The translations under genes and the position numbers were made by a program. The notes beneath the pieces are model-generated. The model was not told the DNA's origin, did no database searches, and was given only the letters and a program-made list of their open reading frames with translations. 64,000 bases of DNA, from NCBI RefSeq assembly GCF_030323265.1, contig NZ_CP104992.1, positions 372,001 to 436,000 on the forward strand, given 5' to 3'. Of the stretch, positions 56,092 to 64,000 are shown piece by piece (positions within the stretch are counted from its first letter, which is position 1; every line of letters begins with the position of its first letter). This DNA comes from Terrirhizobium terrae (GTDB taxonomy: Bacteria > Pseudomonadota > Alphaproteobacteria > Rhizobiales > Rhizobiaceae).

Positions 56092-57693
56092 TCAGTGGCC
56101 TCCACCACCACCCCCGCCGCCCTGTGGGGCGGGTTTCTCGATCATGGCGACGCCCAATATCATCAGGCCGAAGAGCACGGTCAGCATCAGGAAGACGTCG
56201 CTGAAGGACATCACGACCGCCTGCTGGGTAACCATGTTGACCATCCGGCGGATGGCACCGGTCGTGCCGTCGAGGCCGTAGGAATTCAGGTTGGACGCCA
56301 TGTTGTTCAACTGGTCGAGCGCCATCGGATTGCCCCAGTCGAGTCCCTCGCGGATCCGCTCGTAGTGAACGTCCTGGCGGTTCGAAAGCAGCGTGCTGAT
56401 AACCGCAAGGCCGACTGCACCGCCAAGGTTACGGGTCAGGTTGAACAGACCCGATGCGCCACGGATACGGGCCGGCGGCAGCGTGCCGAGCGCGATATTG
56501 TTGATCGGCACCATGCACATCATCAGGCCAAAGCCGCGCAGGATCTGCGGCAGGAACAGCTCGTAGAAGTCCCAGTCCGCCGTGATGCCGGTCATGATGT
56601 AGGTGCCGGATGCGAAGCTGATGAAGCCGAGCACCATCATCGCCCTCAGATCCATGATGGTCGACAGCTTGCCGGCGATCGGGGCGGTGAAGAACATCGC
56701 AAGACCCGAGACGAACATCGTCTCGCCGATCATCAGGCTGTCATAGCCACGGATACGGCCCAGATAGACCGGATAGATATAAGTCAGCCCGTAAAGCCCG
56801 ATACCCATGACGAACGAGAAGATCGACCCGAAGGCGAAGTTCCTGTTCGTAAATGCAGTCAGGTCGACGATCGGGAATTCCGCGGTAAACGCCCTGTAGA
56901 AGAAGACGATGGCACCGAGAGCCGACGCGATCGCGCCGATGACGATCATGTGGTCGTTGAACCAGTCGTTAGAATTGCCCTCTTCGAGCACGTATTCCAG
57001 CGCGCCGAGGAAGACGCCCATGGAGAGCAATCCCCACCAGTCGAACTTCTTGATCAGCGAAAATTCCGGCTTGTCGAAGTCGATGAAATTCCAGGTCACG
57101 ATGGTGACGATGATGCCGGGAATGATGTTGACCAGAAACAGCCAGTGCCAGGAAAACGCATTGGAGAGATAGCCGCCGACGGTCGGGCCGATGGTCGGTG
57201 CAAGCGTCGCGATCAGGCCGATGATCGGTGAGACGATGGCGCGCTTCGACGGCGGGAAAATGGTGAAGGCCGCCGCGAAGACCGACGGGATCATGCCGCC
57301 ACCGATAAAGCCCTGGATGGCGCGGTAAACGATCATCTGGTCGATGTTCGATGCAGTTGCGGCGAGCGCACTCGCCGCCGTGAACCCGGCCGCCGAAAAG
57401 GCGAACAGGTAACGCGTCGAGACGACGCGCGCCAGCGTGCCCGACAGCGGAATCATGATGACTTCGGCGATCAGGTAAGACGTCTGCACCCAGCCGATCT
57501 CGTCCGAGCCGGCAGAAAGGCCAGCCTGGATTTCGGCAAGCGATGCCGAAACGATCTGGATGTCGAGGATCGACATGAACATGCCGAGCACCATCGCGAA
57601 GAAGGCGATGAGCCGGCGCGGATCCATGCTGTCCGTCGCCTGGGAGGGCGCGGAAGGGATCGATCCTGCTGTGGTTGTTGCGCTCCCGGCCAT
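56092..57693 (-). CDS. emrB: DHA2-family drug:proton antiporter EmrB-like
   Basis: Major facilitator with 14 predicted helices, 533 residues from ATG 57693 (AGGTGG upstream). Motifs: GMFMSILDIQIVSASLAEI (helix 1), GWVQTSYLIAEVIMIPLSG, and GPTVGGYLSNAFSWHWLFLVN (motif C). C-terminus ends in a run of eight glycines before His. Works with the membrane-fusion protein downstream of its promoter to expel drugs. Confidence 0.94.
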   Translation of the reverse strand: MAGSATTTAGSIPSAPSQATDSMDPRRLIAFFAMVLGMFMSILDIQIVSASLAEIQAGLSAGSDEIGWVQTSYLIAEVIMIPLSGTLARVVSTRYLFAFSAAGFTAASALAATASNIDQMIVYRAIQGFIGGGMIPSVFAAAFTIFPPSKRAIVSPIIGLIATLAPTIGPTVGGYLSNAFSWHWLFLVNIIPGIIVTIVTWNFIDFDKPEFSLIKKFDWWGLLSMGVFLGALEYVLEEGNSNDWFNDHMIVIGAIASALGAIVFFYRAFTAEFPIVDLTAFTNRNFAFGSIFSFVMGIGLYGLTYIYPVYLGRIRGYDSLMIGETMFVSGLAMFFTAPIAGKLSTIMDLRAMMVLGFISFASGTYIMTGITADWDFYELFLPQILRGFGLMMCMVPINNIALGTLPPARIRGASGLFNLTRNLGGAVGLAVISTLLSNRQDVHYERIREGLDWGNPMALDQLNNMASNLNSYGLDGTTGAIRRMVNMVTQQAVVMSFSDVFLMLTVLFGLMILGVAMIEKPAPQGGGGGGGGH

Positions 57694-57734
57694 GGGGACC
57701 ACCTCCGCCCTGCCATGAGGGCCAAATGGGACGT

Positions 57735-57759
57735 CCGGCCCTCGAAGAGCGAGGGCCGG
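57735..57759 (-). repeat. Hairpin between emrA and emrB
   Basis: CCGGCCCTCG at 57735-57744 pairs with CGAGGGCCGG at 57750-57759, 5-nt loop, in the 73-bp gap. No T-tract; possibly a processing or attenuating structure. Confidence 0.6.
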
Positions 57760-57766
57760 TAAAGGG

Positions 57767-58987
57767 TTAGTTGTTCGGTGCCGTGCGAGTATCGACGTCG
57801 ACGACGACGCTCAGACCGGCACGAAGACGGCCGGTATCGAGCGCATCCTGCGGCAGGGCGATGCGCACCGGCACGCGCTGGATGATCTTGGTGAAGTTGC
57901 CCGTCGCGTTTTCCGGCGGCAGCAGCGAGAAGACCGAGCCGGAAGCAGGCGACAGCGATTCCACCGTGCCTTCGATCGCATGGTCGTCATAGGCGTCGAC
58001 ATGCACCTTCACCTTGGAGCCGGGCACCAGATGCTGGATCTGCGTCTCTTTGAAGTTGGCATCGACATAGAGCTGGCGGGTCGGCACGATCGCCATCAGC
58101 CGCTGGCCGGGCGATACGAGATCGCCTTCCTGCACCGAGCGATTGCCGACGATGCCGTCGTAAGGCGCCTTCAGGACGGTGAAGGACAGGTCGCGGGCAG
58201 CCTTGTCACGCTGGATTTCCAGAGTCCGGACCTGGCCTTCGGCCTCGCGGCGCTGGGCTTCCAGAATGGTGATATTGGCCTGCGCCGACTTGATCGATGC
58301 ATCGCCGCCGACGAGGTTTGCCTTGGCCTGATCGAGCGCGACATCTGCACTGTCGAGATCGGCGGCCGTACCGACCGACTTGGCGGCCAGTTCCGTCTGT
58401 CGCTTCTGGGTGATCTCGGCACCGCGGACCGCAGCCTGGAGAGCGACCTTGGAAGCCTGAGCCTGGGCAAGACTTGCCTGCGCGCCTTCGACCTGCGCAT
58501 CGATGCGCGACAGGGCCAGCTTTTCCGTCTCGATCTGGGCATTCGCCTGGTCGAGCGCGTTCTCGTAGTCGCCATTGTCGAGCGTGATCAGCACATCGCC
58601 GGCCTTGACCTGCTGGTTGGCGACGACATTGACCTTGGAGACGAAGGCGGTGACCTTCGGCGTGATCGTGGCGATATCGCCTTCGATATAGGCATCATCG
58701 GTCGAAACCATGAAACGACCGGTCGTCCACCATTCATAGCCGTACCATGCACCGCCGGCCAGGAGGCCGAGCAGGATGATCGGCAGGATCACGCCGCGCT
58801 TCTTCTTCGTCGGAGCGGCGGCGGCCGGAGCTGCGGCCGGTGGCGTGGCGCCGGGCTGTGCCGGTGCTTCACCCGGGGCAGCCGGCTCGCCTTTGCGCGC
58901 TTCGGCTTCGTTCACTTCTGCTTCGTCCTTCAGGGCGTCGTCGTTCGTCACTGCGCGCAGAGCGCCCGTGTTCTGTGATGCCGTCAT
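57767..58987 (-). CDS. emrA: EmrA/HlyD-family membrane-fusion protein
   Basis: Periplasmic adaptor. Residues 1-60 are acidic and Ala/Pro-rich, then a membrane helix VILPIILLGLLAGGAWYGY, the biotinyl-lipoyl halves (STDDAYIEGDIATITPKV and ILKAPYDGIVGNRSV region), and a long coiled coil (DQANAQIETEKLALSRI). I use ATG 58987 (MTASQNTG); a GTG at 58999 is possible. First gene of the emrAB operon; operator 1 ends 36 bp upstream. Confidence 0.92.
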   Translation of the reverse strand: MTASQNTGALRAVTNDDALKDEAEVNEAEARKGEPAAPGEAPAQPGATPPAAAPAAAAPTKKKRGVILPIILLGLLAGGAWYGYEWWTTGRFMVSTDDAYIEGDIATITPKVTAFVSKVNVVANQQVKAGDVLITLDNGDYENALDQANAQIETEKLALSRIDAQVEGAQASLAQAQASKVALQAAVRGAEITQKRQTELAAKSVGTAADLDSADVALDQAKANLVGGDASIKSAQANITILEAQRREAEGQVRTLEIQRDKAARDLSFTVLKAPYDGIVGNRSVQEGDLVSPGQRLMAIVPTRQLYVDANFKETQIQHLVPGSKVKVHVDAYDDHAIEGTVESLSPASGSVFSLLPPENATGNFTKIIQRVPVRIALPQDALDTGRLRAGLSVVVDVDTRTAPNN

Positions 58988-59022
58988 CGTCGTAACCACT
59001 GTTCAAGAAAGAAAGGAACCAA

Positions 59023-59040
59023 TCGAACCGATCAGTTCGA
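59023..59040. promoter_or_regulatory. TetR operator 1 (emrA side)
   Basis: TCGAACCGATCAGTTCGA, a near-perfect 18-bp palindrome, lying where a minus-strand promoter (TTGATA at 59075-59070, TATGTC at 59052-59047, 17-bp spacer) would start transcription. Confidence 0.8.
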
Positions 59041-59082
59041 AGCGTTGACATAACGAGTTCCTTAGCACATATCAAGCACTCA

Positions 59083-59100
59083 TCGAACCGATCGGTTCGA
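59083..59100. promoter_or_regulatory. TetR operator 2 (tetR side)
   Basis: TCGAACCGATCGGTTCGA, a perfect 18-bp palindrome, 60 bp from operator 1. A plus-strand TTGACA box at 59045-59050 with an AT-rich -10 near 59068 would start tetR transcription at this site. Confidence 0.85.
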
Positions 59101-59121
59101 AAAAGATCGGAAAATTAGAGA

Positions 59122-59831
59122 ATGACGTTAAAAGGGTTAAAGAAGGTCTCGGACAAGGAGGAGTCCAGAGCCAAGGTATCGAAGGCCGCGGGCCGGTTCG
59201 CGGCCGGAGAAGACCCGGCCAAGCGCGAGCAGATCCTCGAAGGCGCCAAGCGCGTGTTCATGCGGATGGGCTTCGATGCTGCGAGCATGAACGACATCAC
59301 GCGCGAGGCCGGCGTCTCGAAGGGCACGATCTATGTCTATTTCCAGAACAAGGAGGACCTGTTCGCCGCCATGGTCGAGCAGGAGCGCGCCATCTTTCTG
59401 GCGACCATCCGCTCGGTTCTCGCGACAGGCGACGACATCGAGAAGAGCCTCTACGATTTCGGCGTCTCTTTCCTCACTCACATGACCGAGGAAAAGGTGA
59501 TCAACGCGATGCGCACCGTGCTCGGTGTTCGCGAGCGCATGCCCGACCTGTGTCGCCGCTTCTTCAAGGGACCGGAAAATCTGCGCACCGTCATGCGCGA
59601 CTTCCTGACCAAACAGGTTGATGCGGGTGTCCTGAAGATCGACGATATCGAACTCGCGGCCGGACAATATATCGATCTGGTAAGTGGCGGTTACTTCAAG
59701 CTTCGCCTGTTCGGCACGATCGAAGACGCCCCTCAGCCACAGAGGTCGACCGCGTCATTAATGGTGCAGTCTTCGTTTTCATGGCGGCCTACGGTTGCAA
59801 TAACAAATCCGTGATCGAAAAAACGCCTTGA
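59122..59831 (+). CDS. TetR-family repressor of emrAB (C-terminal frameshift)
   Basis: TetR regulator with N-terminal HTH ILEGAKRVFMRMGFDAAS and VSKGTIYVYFQNKEDLFAAM. The frame runs to 59814, but one extra G near 59736 gives APQATEVDRVINGAVF and FMAAYGCNNKSV with a stop at 59831. Divergent from emrA with two matching operators between, so it very likely controls both. Confidence 0.9.
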
Positions 59832-59900
59832 TCCGGTCAAAATTATCCTGAGCTTATTCAACCTGATCTTGTCTTTGACGCCGTTGTCCTTACATCGGGC

Positions 59901-59919
59901 GGGCGTTTTGCGCCCTTTG
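59901..59919 (+). terminator. Candidate hairpin after tetR
   Basis: GGGCG TTTTG CGCCC at 59901-59915 followed by TTTG, 70 bp after the corrected tetR stop and before the TerC gene. Short stem, low certainty. Confidence 0.4.
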
Positions 59920-59939
59920 ATTGAAAACAGGAGAGATGG

Positions 59940-60713
59940 ATGGATATTGCAGCGCTGTTAGCAGACCCGGGGGCCTGGGTAGCGCTCGTTACACTCGTGG
60001 TCATGGAAGTCGTGCTCGGCATCGACAACCTGATCTTCATTTCCATCCTGACCAACAAGCTGCCGCCCGAGCATCGTGAGAAGGCCCGCAAGATCGGTAT
60101 CGGTCTTGCCCTGATCATGCGCCTCGGCCTGCTCGGCACCATCGCCTGGATCGTTCAGCTCACCAACCCGATCTTCGAAGCCTTCGGTCATCCCTTCTCC
60201 TGGAAGGACCTGATCCTGATCGCCGGTGGTCTCTTCCTCGTCTACAAGGCGACCAAGGAAATCCACCACTCGGTGGACGTCATCGACCACAAAGAAGATA
60301 TGGTCGGCGCGGGCTCGGAAGTGGTCAAGATGAGCTTCGCCTCGGCGATCGGCCAGATCCTGATCCTCGACCTCGTCTTCTCGATCGACTCGATCATCAC
60401 CGCCGTCGGCATGACCCCGCACCTGCCGATCATGATCGTCGCCGTCGTTGCCGCCGTCACCGTGATGCTGCTTGCAGCGACCCCGCTCGCCAACTTCATC
60501 GAGCGCAACCCGACCATCGTCATGCTGGCCCTCGGCTTCCTGCTGATGATCGGCGCGACCCTGATCGCCGAAGGTTTTGGCGTCCACGTGCCGAAGGGCT
60601 ACATCTACGCCGCCATGGCTTTCTCAGCACTCGTCGAGGCGCTCAACATGTTCTCCCGCAACGCCAAGGCCAAGAACAAGGCCCGCGGCGGTGGCGGCGA
60701 CACGATGCACTGA
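59940..60713 (+). CDS. TerC-family integral membrane protein
   Basis: 257 residues, seven helices with [17 protein letters not shown] and [16 protein letters not shown], the acidic pairs of the TerC metal-transport family (E. coli YgjT/Alx or YoaE type). A manganese-export role is known for relatives. Upstream I see no yybP-ykoY riboswitch sequence. C-terminal tail basic and Gly-rich. Confidence 0.93.
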   Translation: MDIAALLADPGAWVALVTLVVMEVVLGIDNLIFISILTNKLPPEHREKARKIGIGLALIMRLGLLGTIAWIVQLTNPIFEAFGHPFSWKDLILIAGGLFLVYKATKEIHHSVDVIDHKEDMVGAGSEVVKMSFASAIGQILILDLVFSIDSIITAVGMTPHLPIMIVAVVAAVTVMLLAATPLANFIERNPTIVMLALGFLLMIGATLIAEGFGVHVPKGYIYAAMAFSALVEALNMFSRNAKAKNKARGGGGDTMH

Positions 60714-60721
60714 TAAAGACG

Positions 60722-60748
60722 AAGGGCGCCTCTGGCGCCCTTTTCTTT
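60722..60748 (+). terminator. Terminator after the TerC gene
   Basis: GGGCGCC at 60724-60730, 3-nt loop, GGCGCCC at 60734-60740, then TTTTCTTT. Serves the TerC gene; the convergent peroxidase gene stops at 60755. Confidence 0.85.
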
Positions 60749-60754
60749 AGTTCC

Positions 60755-61297
60755 TCAAGCCTTCGCCAATTCCCGATTCACCGCCTCAACCAGACGGCTG
60801 TCGTCGGCCGTCACATCCGGTGCGAAACGGGCAACGACCTTGCCGTTCCGTCCGATCAGGAACTTCTCGAAATTCCAGACGATCTCGCCGGCGGGAACTT
60901 CGACGCCGTAGGCCTTGAGCTTTTCCTTCATCGGGCCGTCTCCAGTCGTCGGCACTGGAGAGCGTGTCAATTCCACATAGAGGGGATGTTTTGCATCGCC
61001 CTTTACCGAAATCTTCGAATAGATCGGGAATTTCACGTCATAGGTCAGCTGGCAGAATTCAACGATTTCCGCATCCGTGCCCGGCTCCTGCCCCATGAAA
61101 TCATTGGCCGGGAAGGCCGTGATGACGAAGCCATGCTCTTGCTTGTCCTCGTAGAGTTTTTCCAGACCTTCATACTGCTTGGTCAAACCGCATTTGGAGG
61201 CGACGTTGACGACAAGCATCACCTTGCCCCTGTGTTCGGCAAGCGTAGCCCGCTGCCCGTCGGTGCGGGTGACGGGAATGGTCAGAATGTCGGTCAT
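60755..61297 (-). CDS. Glutathione peroxidase (non-selenium)
   Basis: 180 residues from ATG 61297 (GGAGG upstream). Catalytic Cys36 in NVASKCGLTKQY, Gln70 in FPANDFMGQEPG and Trp141 in VWNFEKFLI form the peroxidase tetrad core; second Cys82 (EFCQLTYDVKF) may resolve, as in thioredoxin-dependent members. Reduces hydrogen or lipid peroxides. Confidence 0.93.
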   Translation of the reverse strand: MTDILTIPVTRTDGQRATLAEHRGKVMLVVNVASKCGLTKQYEGLEKLYEDKQEHGFVITAFPANDFMGQEPGTDAEIVEFCQLTYDVKFPIYSKISVKGDAKHPLYVELTRSPVPTTGDGPMKEKLKAYGVEVPAGEIVWNFEKFLIGRNGKVVARFAPDVTADDSRLVEAVNRELAKA

Positions 61298-61482
61298 GAA
61301 AGCCTCCTGTAAATCAGACGCCATCAATCTATTGGGCATGCGCATATTGTCCAGCGCGATGGGAGGAGCCAACCAACGAAACGCTCGGCCGTTTGAAACC
61401 TCTTTGCTTCTGGGGCATTATCGCGTCACTCGAATGCCTTCCCCCAGACGGCCCTGCCGATCGCATTTCTCTCCGGAGCAGC

Positions 61483-63252
61483 ATGACCACCCAGCAGATC
61501 CTCGCTTTTTCCGTCATCGCCGTGATGATGGCAGTCTTTATCTGGGACCGTTTCCGCTATGACGTCGTCGCCTGCTGCGCGCTTGTTCTCGCGGTGGCAC
61601 TTGGCGTGGTCCCGACCGACAAGGCATTTTCCGGCTTCTCCGACGACATCGTCATCATCGTCGGCAGCGCACTCGTGGTGTCGGCCGGCGTCGCCCGCTC
61701 AGGCATAGTCGATACCGCGATCAAGAAGTTCTTCCCCAACCTCAACACGCTGCACACGCAGCTGGCGCTGCTGATGATCGTCGTGGCCGTGCTCTCGGCC
61801 TTCATCAAGAATATTGGCGCACTCGCCATCATGATGCCGGTCGCCTTCCAGTTCGCCAAGAAGTCCGGCGCATCGCCGTCGAAGTACCTGATGCCGATGG
61901 CCTTTTCCGCCCTGCTCGGCGGCCTGATGACGCAGATCGGCACCTCGCCGAACATCGTCGTCTCGCGCATCCGCGAGGAGCTGACCGGCCAGTCCTTCAC
62001 CATGTTCGACTTCACCCCGATGGGTGGGATTCTCTGTATCGTCGGCATCATCTTCCTTCTGTTCTTCCATTGGCTGGTACCGAGCCGGATGAAGGAAAAC
62101 AGCTCGATGGAAGAGGCCGTCGAGATCAAAAACTACACGTCCGAAGCATCCGTCGTGGCGGAATCGACGGTTGTTGAAAAATCGATGGGCGACCTCCTGA
62201 AACTCGGCGATGGCGAAGTCATCGCCACCGCGGTTCTGCGCGGCGCCCGCCGCATGTCGCCCTTCCCGGACCTGAAGCTGCGCGAAGGTGACGTGGTTCT
62301 CCTCGAAGGTCCGTCGGCGGCGCTCGACCGTGTCGTCTCCGGCGCAAAACTGCAGCTCTCCGGCAAGCCGCTGACGGGCGAACAGGCGCAGGGCGACGTC
62401 ATTTCCGTCGAAGCGATCATCGGTCAGGATTCTCCGCTTCGCGGGCTTTCCGCCAAGGAGCTGGCGCTGTCCTATACGCGCGGGGTCAACCTTCTGGCAA
62501 TCAGCCGCCATGGGGAGAGAGTGCGCGAACGCCTCGGCAGCCTGACGCTCGCCGCCGGCGACGTGCTGGTGCTGCAGGGCTCCCGCAAGACCATGCCGAC
62601 CGTGATGCAGGATTTCTCCCTCCTGCCGCTCGCCCAGCGGGAAGTGCTGCTCGGCACCCGCCGTCGCGCCTTCATCCCGCTTGTCATCCTCGTGCTCGCC
62701 ATGGGCGCCACGGCTGTCGGTCTCGCGCCGGTTCCAGTCGCCTTCTTTGCCGCAGCCCTAGGCATGGTCGTCTTCCGCGCCATTCCCCTTACCGATTTCT
62801 ACAAGTCTGTTGATGGACCGATCCTCGTCATGCTGGCGGCACTGATCCCGGTTTCAGATTCACTTCGAACCACCGGCGGCAGTGACCTGATCGCCGGCTG
62901 GCTCGGCAATGTCGCTGCAACCCTGCCCGCCTGGGGCGCGCTCGGTCTGATCCTCGTCACCGCCATGGCGGTCACACCGTTTCTCAACAATGCGGCGACG
63001 GTGCTGGTCATGGGCCCGATTGCGGCGAGCTTTGCCACCAATCTCGGCTTCAAGCCGGAAGCCTTCCTGATGGCGGTAGCAATCGGAGCCGGCTGCGATT
63101 TCCTCACCCCCGTCGGCCACCAGTGCAACACGCTGGTCTTCGGCCCGGGCGGCTACAAGTTCTCCGACTACCCCCGCCTCGGCCTGCCGCTCTCCTTCCT
63201 CATCATCCTCGTCAGCATTCCCGCACTACTCTGGGTATGGCCCGTAAGCTGA
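61483..63252 (+). CDS. SLC13-family permease with central TrkA-C domains
   Basis: 589 residues from ATG 61483 (GGAG upstream). Two membrane halves, with [16 protein letters not shown] and [17 protein letters not shown] hairpins of the Na+/anion DASS fold, flank a cytoplasmic region with two TrkA-C-like repeats ([20 protein letters not shown] region and [19 protein letters not shown]). The substrate is a dicarboxylate, sulfate or similar anion; unknown here. Confidence 0.92.
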   Translation: MTTQQILAFSVIAVMMAVFIWDRFRYDVVACCALVLAVALGVVPTDKAFSGFSDDIVIIVGSALVVSAGVARSGIVDTAIKKFFPNLNTLHTQLALLMIVVAVLSAFIKNIGALAIMMPVAFQFAKKSGASPSKYLMPMAFSALLGGLMTQIGTSPNIVVSRIREELTGQSFTMFDFTPMGGILCIVGIIFLLFFHWLVPSRMKENSSMEEAVEIKNYTSEASVVAESTVVEKSMGDLLKLGDGEVIATAVLRGARRMSPFPDLKLREGDVVLLEGPSAALDRVVSGAKLQLSGKPLTGEQAQGDVISVEAIIGQDSPLRGLSAKELALSYTRGVNLLAISRHGERVRERLGSLTLAAGDVLVLQGSRKTMPTVMQDFSLLPLAQREVLLGTRRRAFIPLVILVLAMGATAVGLAPVPVAFFAAALGMVVFRAIPLTDFYKSVDGPILVMLAALIPVSDSLRTTGGSDLIAGWLGNVAATLPAWGALGLILVTAMAVTPFLNNAATVLVMGPIAASFATNLGFKPEAFLMAVAIGAGCDFLTPVGHQCNTLVFGPGGYKFSDYPRLGLPLSFLIILVSIPALLWVWPVS

Positions 63253-63378
63253 GCGCCAAGGGAGGCCGACGCCCAAAAACCTTGACGCTTCTGCCTGAAT
63301 ATGGCCTAAGCCTGCCCCAATCCCTATTCTTGGAACAGGCTTGGCGCGGCATCCCGCGCCTTCAGTTAGAGCAGCACG

Positions 63379-64000
63379 ATGATCAATCCTACGCCCCGCG
63401 TCCGCATCGCCCCTCGCCCACTGGCGAGCCGCATGTCGGCACTGCCTATATTGCCCTCTTCAACTACCTCTTTGCAAAAAAGCACGGCGGCGAGTTCATC
63501 TTGCGCATCGAGGATACCGATGCCACCCGCTCGACGCTGGAATTCGAAGAGCGCGTTCTCGATGCGCTGAAATGGACCGGCCTGAAATGGGCTGAAGGCC
63601 CGGATGTCGGCGGCCCTTACGGTCCGTACCGCCAGTCCGAGCGCAAGGACATGTACCAGCCTTACGCACAGGACCTGCTCAACAAGGGCCATGCCTTCCG
63701 CTGCTTCTGCACGCCCGAGCGGCTTGAGCAGATGCGCGAGGGCCAGCGCGCCGCCGGCAAGCCGCCGAAATACGATGGTCTCTGTCTGCATCTGACGGCG
63801 GAAGAAGTCACCTCCAAGATGGCCGCCGGCGAAAGCTCCGTCGTGCGCATGAAGATCCCGACCGAGGGTTCCTGCGATTTTACCGACGGCGTTTACGGCG
63901 ACGTGTCGATCCCGTGGGATTCGGTCGATATGCAGGTGCTCATCAAGGGCGACGGCATGCCGACCTATCACATGGCCAACGTCATCGACGACCACCTGAT
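63379..64000 (+). CDS. gltX: Glutamyl-tRNA synthetase, N-terminal part (frameshift at codon 12; runs off window)
   Basis: Class I aminoacyl-tRNA synthetase. ATG 63379 gives [12 protein letters not shown] and then slips; one extra T near 63414 restores [12 protein letters not shown] with the GEPHVGT form of the HIGH motif. Further in the correct frame: [23 protein letters not shown] and [25 protein letters not shown] at the window end. The KMSKS region lies outside. An essential enzyme, so the frameshift is almost surely an artefact. Confidence 0.93.

Noticed and set aside
59832..59939. Possible yybP-ykoY manganese riboswitch before the TerC gene
   Set aside because: The conserved purine-rich loops are absent and the gap is too short.

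Overview
The window is high-GC chromosomal DNA from an alphaproteobacterium of the order Hyphomicrobiales, most likely the Rhizobiaceae (Rhizobium/Agrobacterium group). The evidence is the mix of families: Tat-dependent TRAP binding protein, alphaproteobacterial ornithine/lysine decarboxylase, a RIME-type rhizobial intergenic palindrome, separate neighbouring CYTH and CHAD genes, a carbohydrate ABC operon with Gfo/Idh/MocA and TIM-barrel partners, and a FixK/FNR-type box before ompW. I see no rRNA, tRNA, CRISPR array, insertion sequence or prophage. This looks like ordinary accessory metabolism and regulation, not a mobile island.

Layout. 1-6.8 kb: TRAP binding protein (cut by the window edge), glutamine-amidotransferase-like hydrolase, a secreted CoxB-like cupredoxin without its usual copper ligands, a 2-hydroxyacid dehydrogenase with its LacI regulator, MarR/creatininase divergent pair, and a VapBC toxin-antitoxin pair. 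6.9-9.2 kb: His-rich CobW GTPase and WD40 protein. 9.8-17.5 kb: diguanylate cyclase, serine hydrolase, LysR/SDR/tautomerase, a chemoreceptor, OmpW. 17.7-24.2 kb: acetyltransferase, PLP decarboxylase with a long leader, PemK-type toxin, LysR, DUF1007 plus NicO metal exporter, LysR. 24.3-31.6 kb: PdxI-like aldo/keto reductase, small membrane proteins, DUF533, KDPG aldolase, CYTH, CHAD, TrhO, small phosphatase. 31.6-39 kb: GGDEF-EAL protein, methionine ABC operon with two tandem metQ genes, beta-glucosidase. 39.4-45 kb: three-subunit FAD/cytochrome c dehydrogenase, HD-GYP, DoxX. 45-56 kb: sugar ABC operon, xylA, xylB and a LacI-type regulator. 56-64 kb: EmrAB-type efflux with TetR, TerC, glutathione peroxidase, SLC13 permease and the start of gltX.

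Regulatory logic visible in the DNA. A 16-bp palindromic LacI-type site centred on TACGTA occurs before the xylR-like regulator, twice before xylA and once before the sugar ABC operon, so these transcription units probably form one pentose/sugar regulon. Two TCGAACCGATC(A/G)GTTCGA palindromes exactly 60 bp apart flank overlapping divergent promoters between emrA and tetR. A perfect TTGATCGAGATCAA box precedes ompW. Tandem 14-mers one 20-bp step apart precede the PdxI-like gene.

A major caveat: at least fifteen single-base indels break otherwise well-conserved reading frames across the window (thirteen deletions, mostly in short homopolymers, and two insertions). They affect gltX, xylB, metQ, a permease, TetR and others. 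The uniform one-base pattern and the kinds of gene hit point to an uncorrected long-read-type sequence and not to mass pseudogenization, so I annotate the intended gene extents and mark each break.
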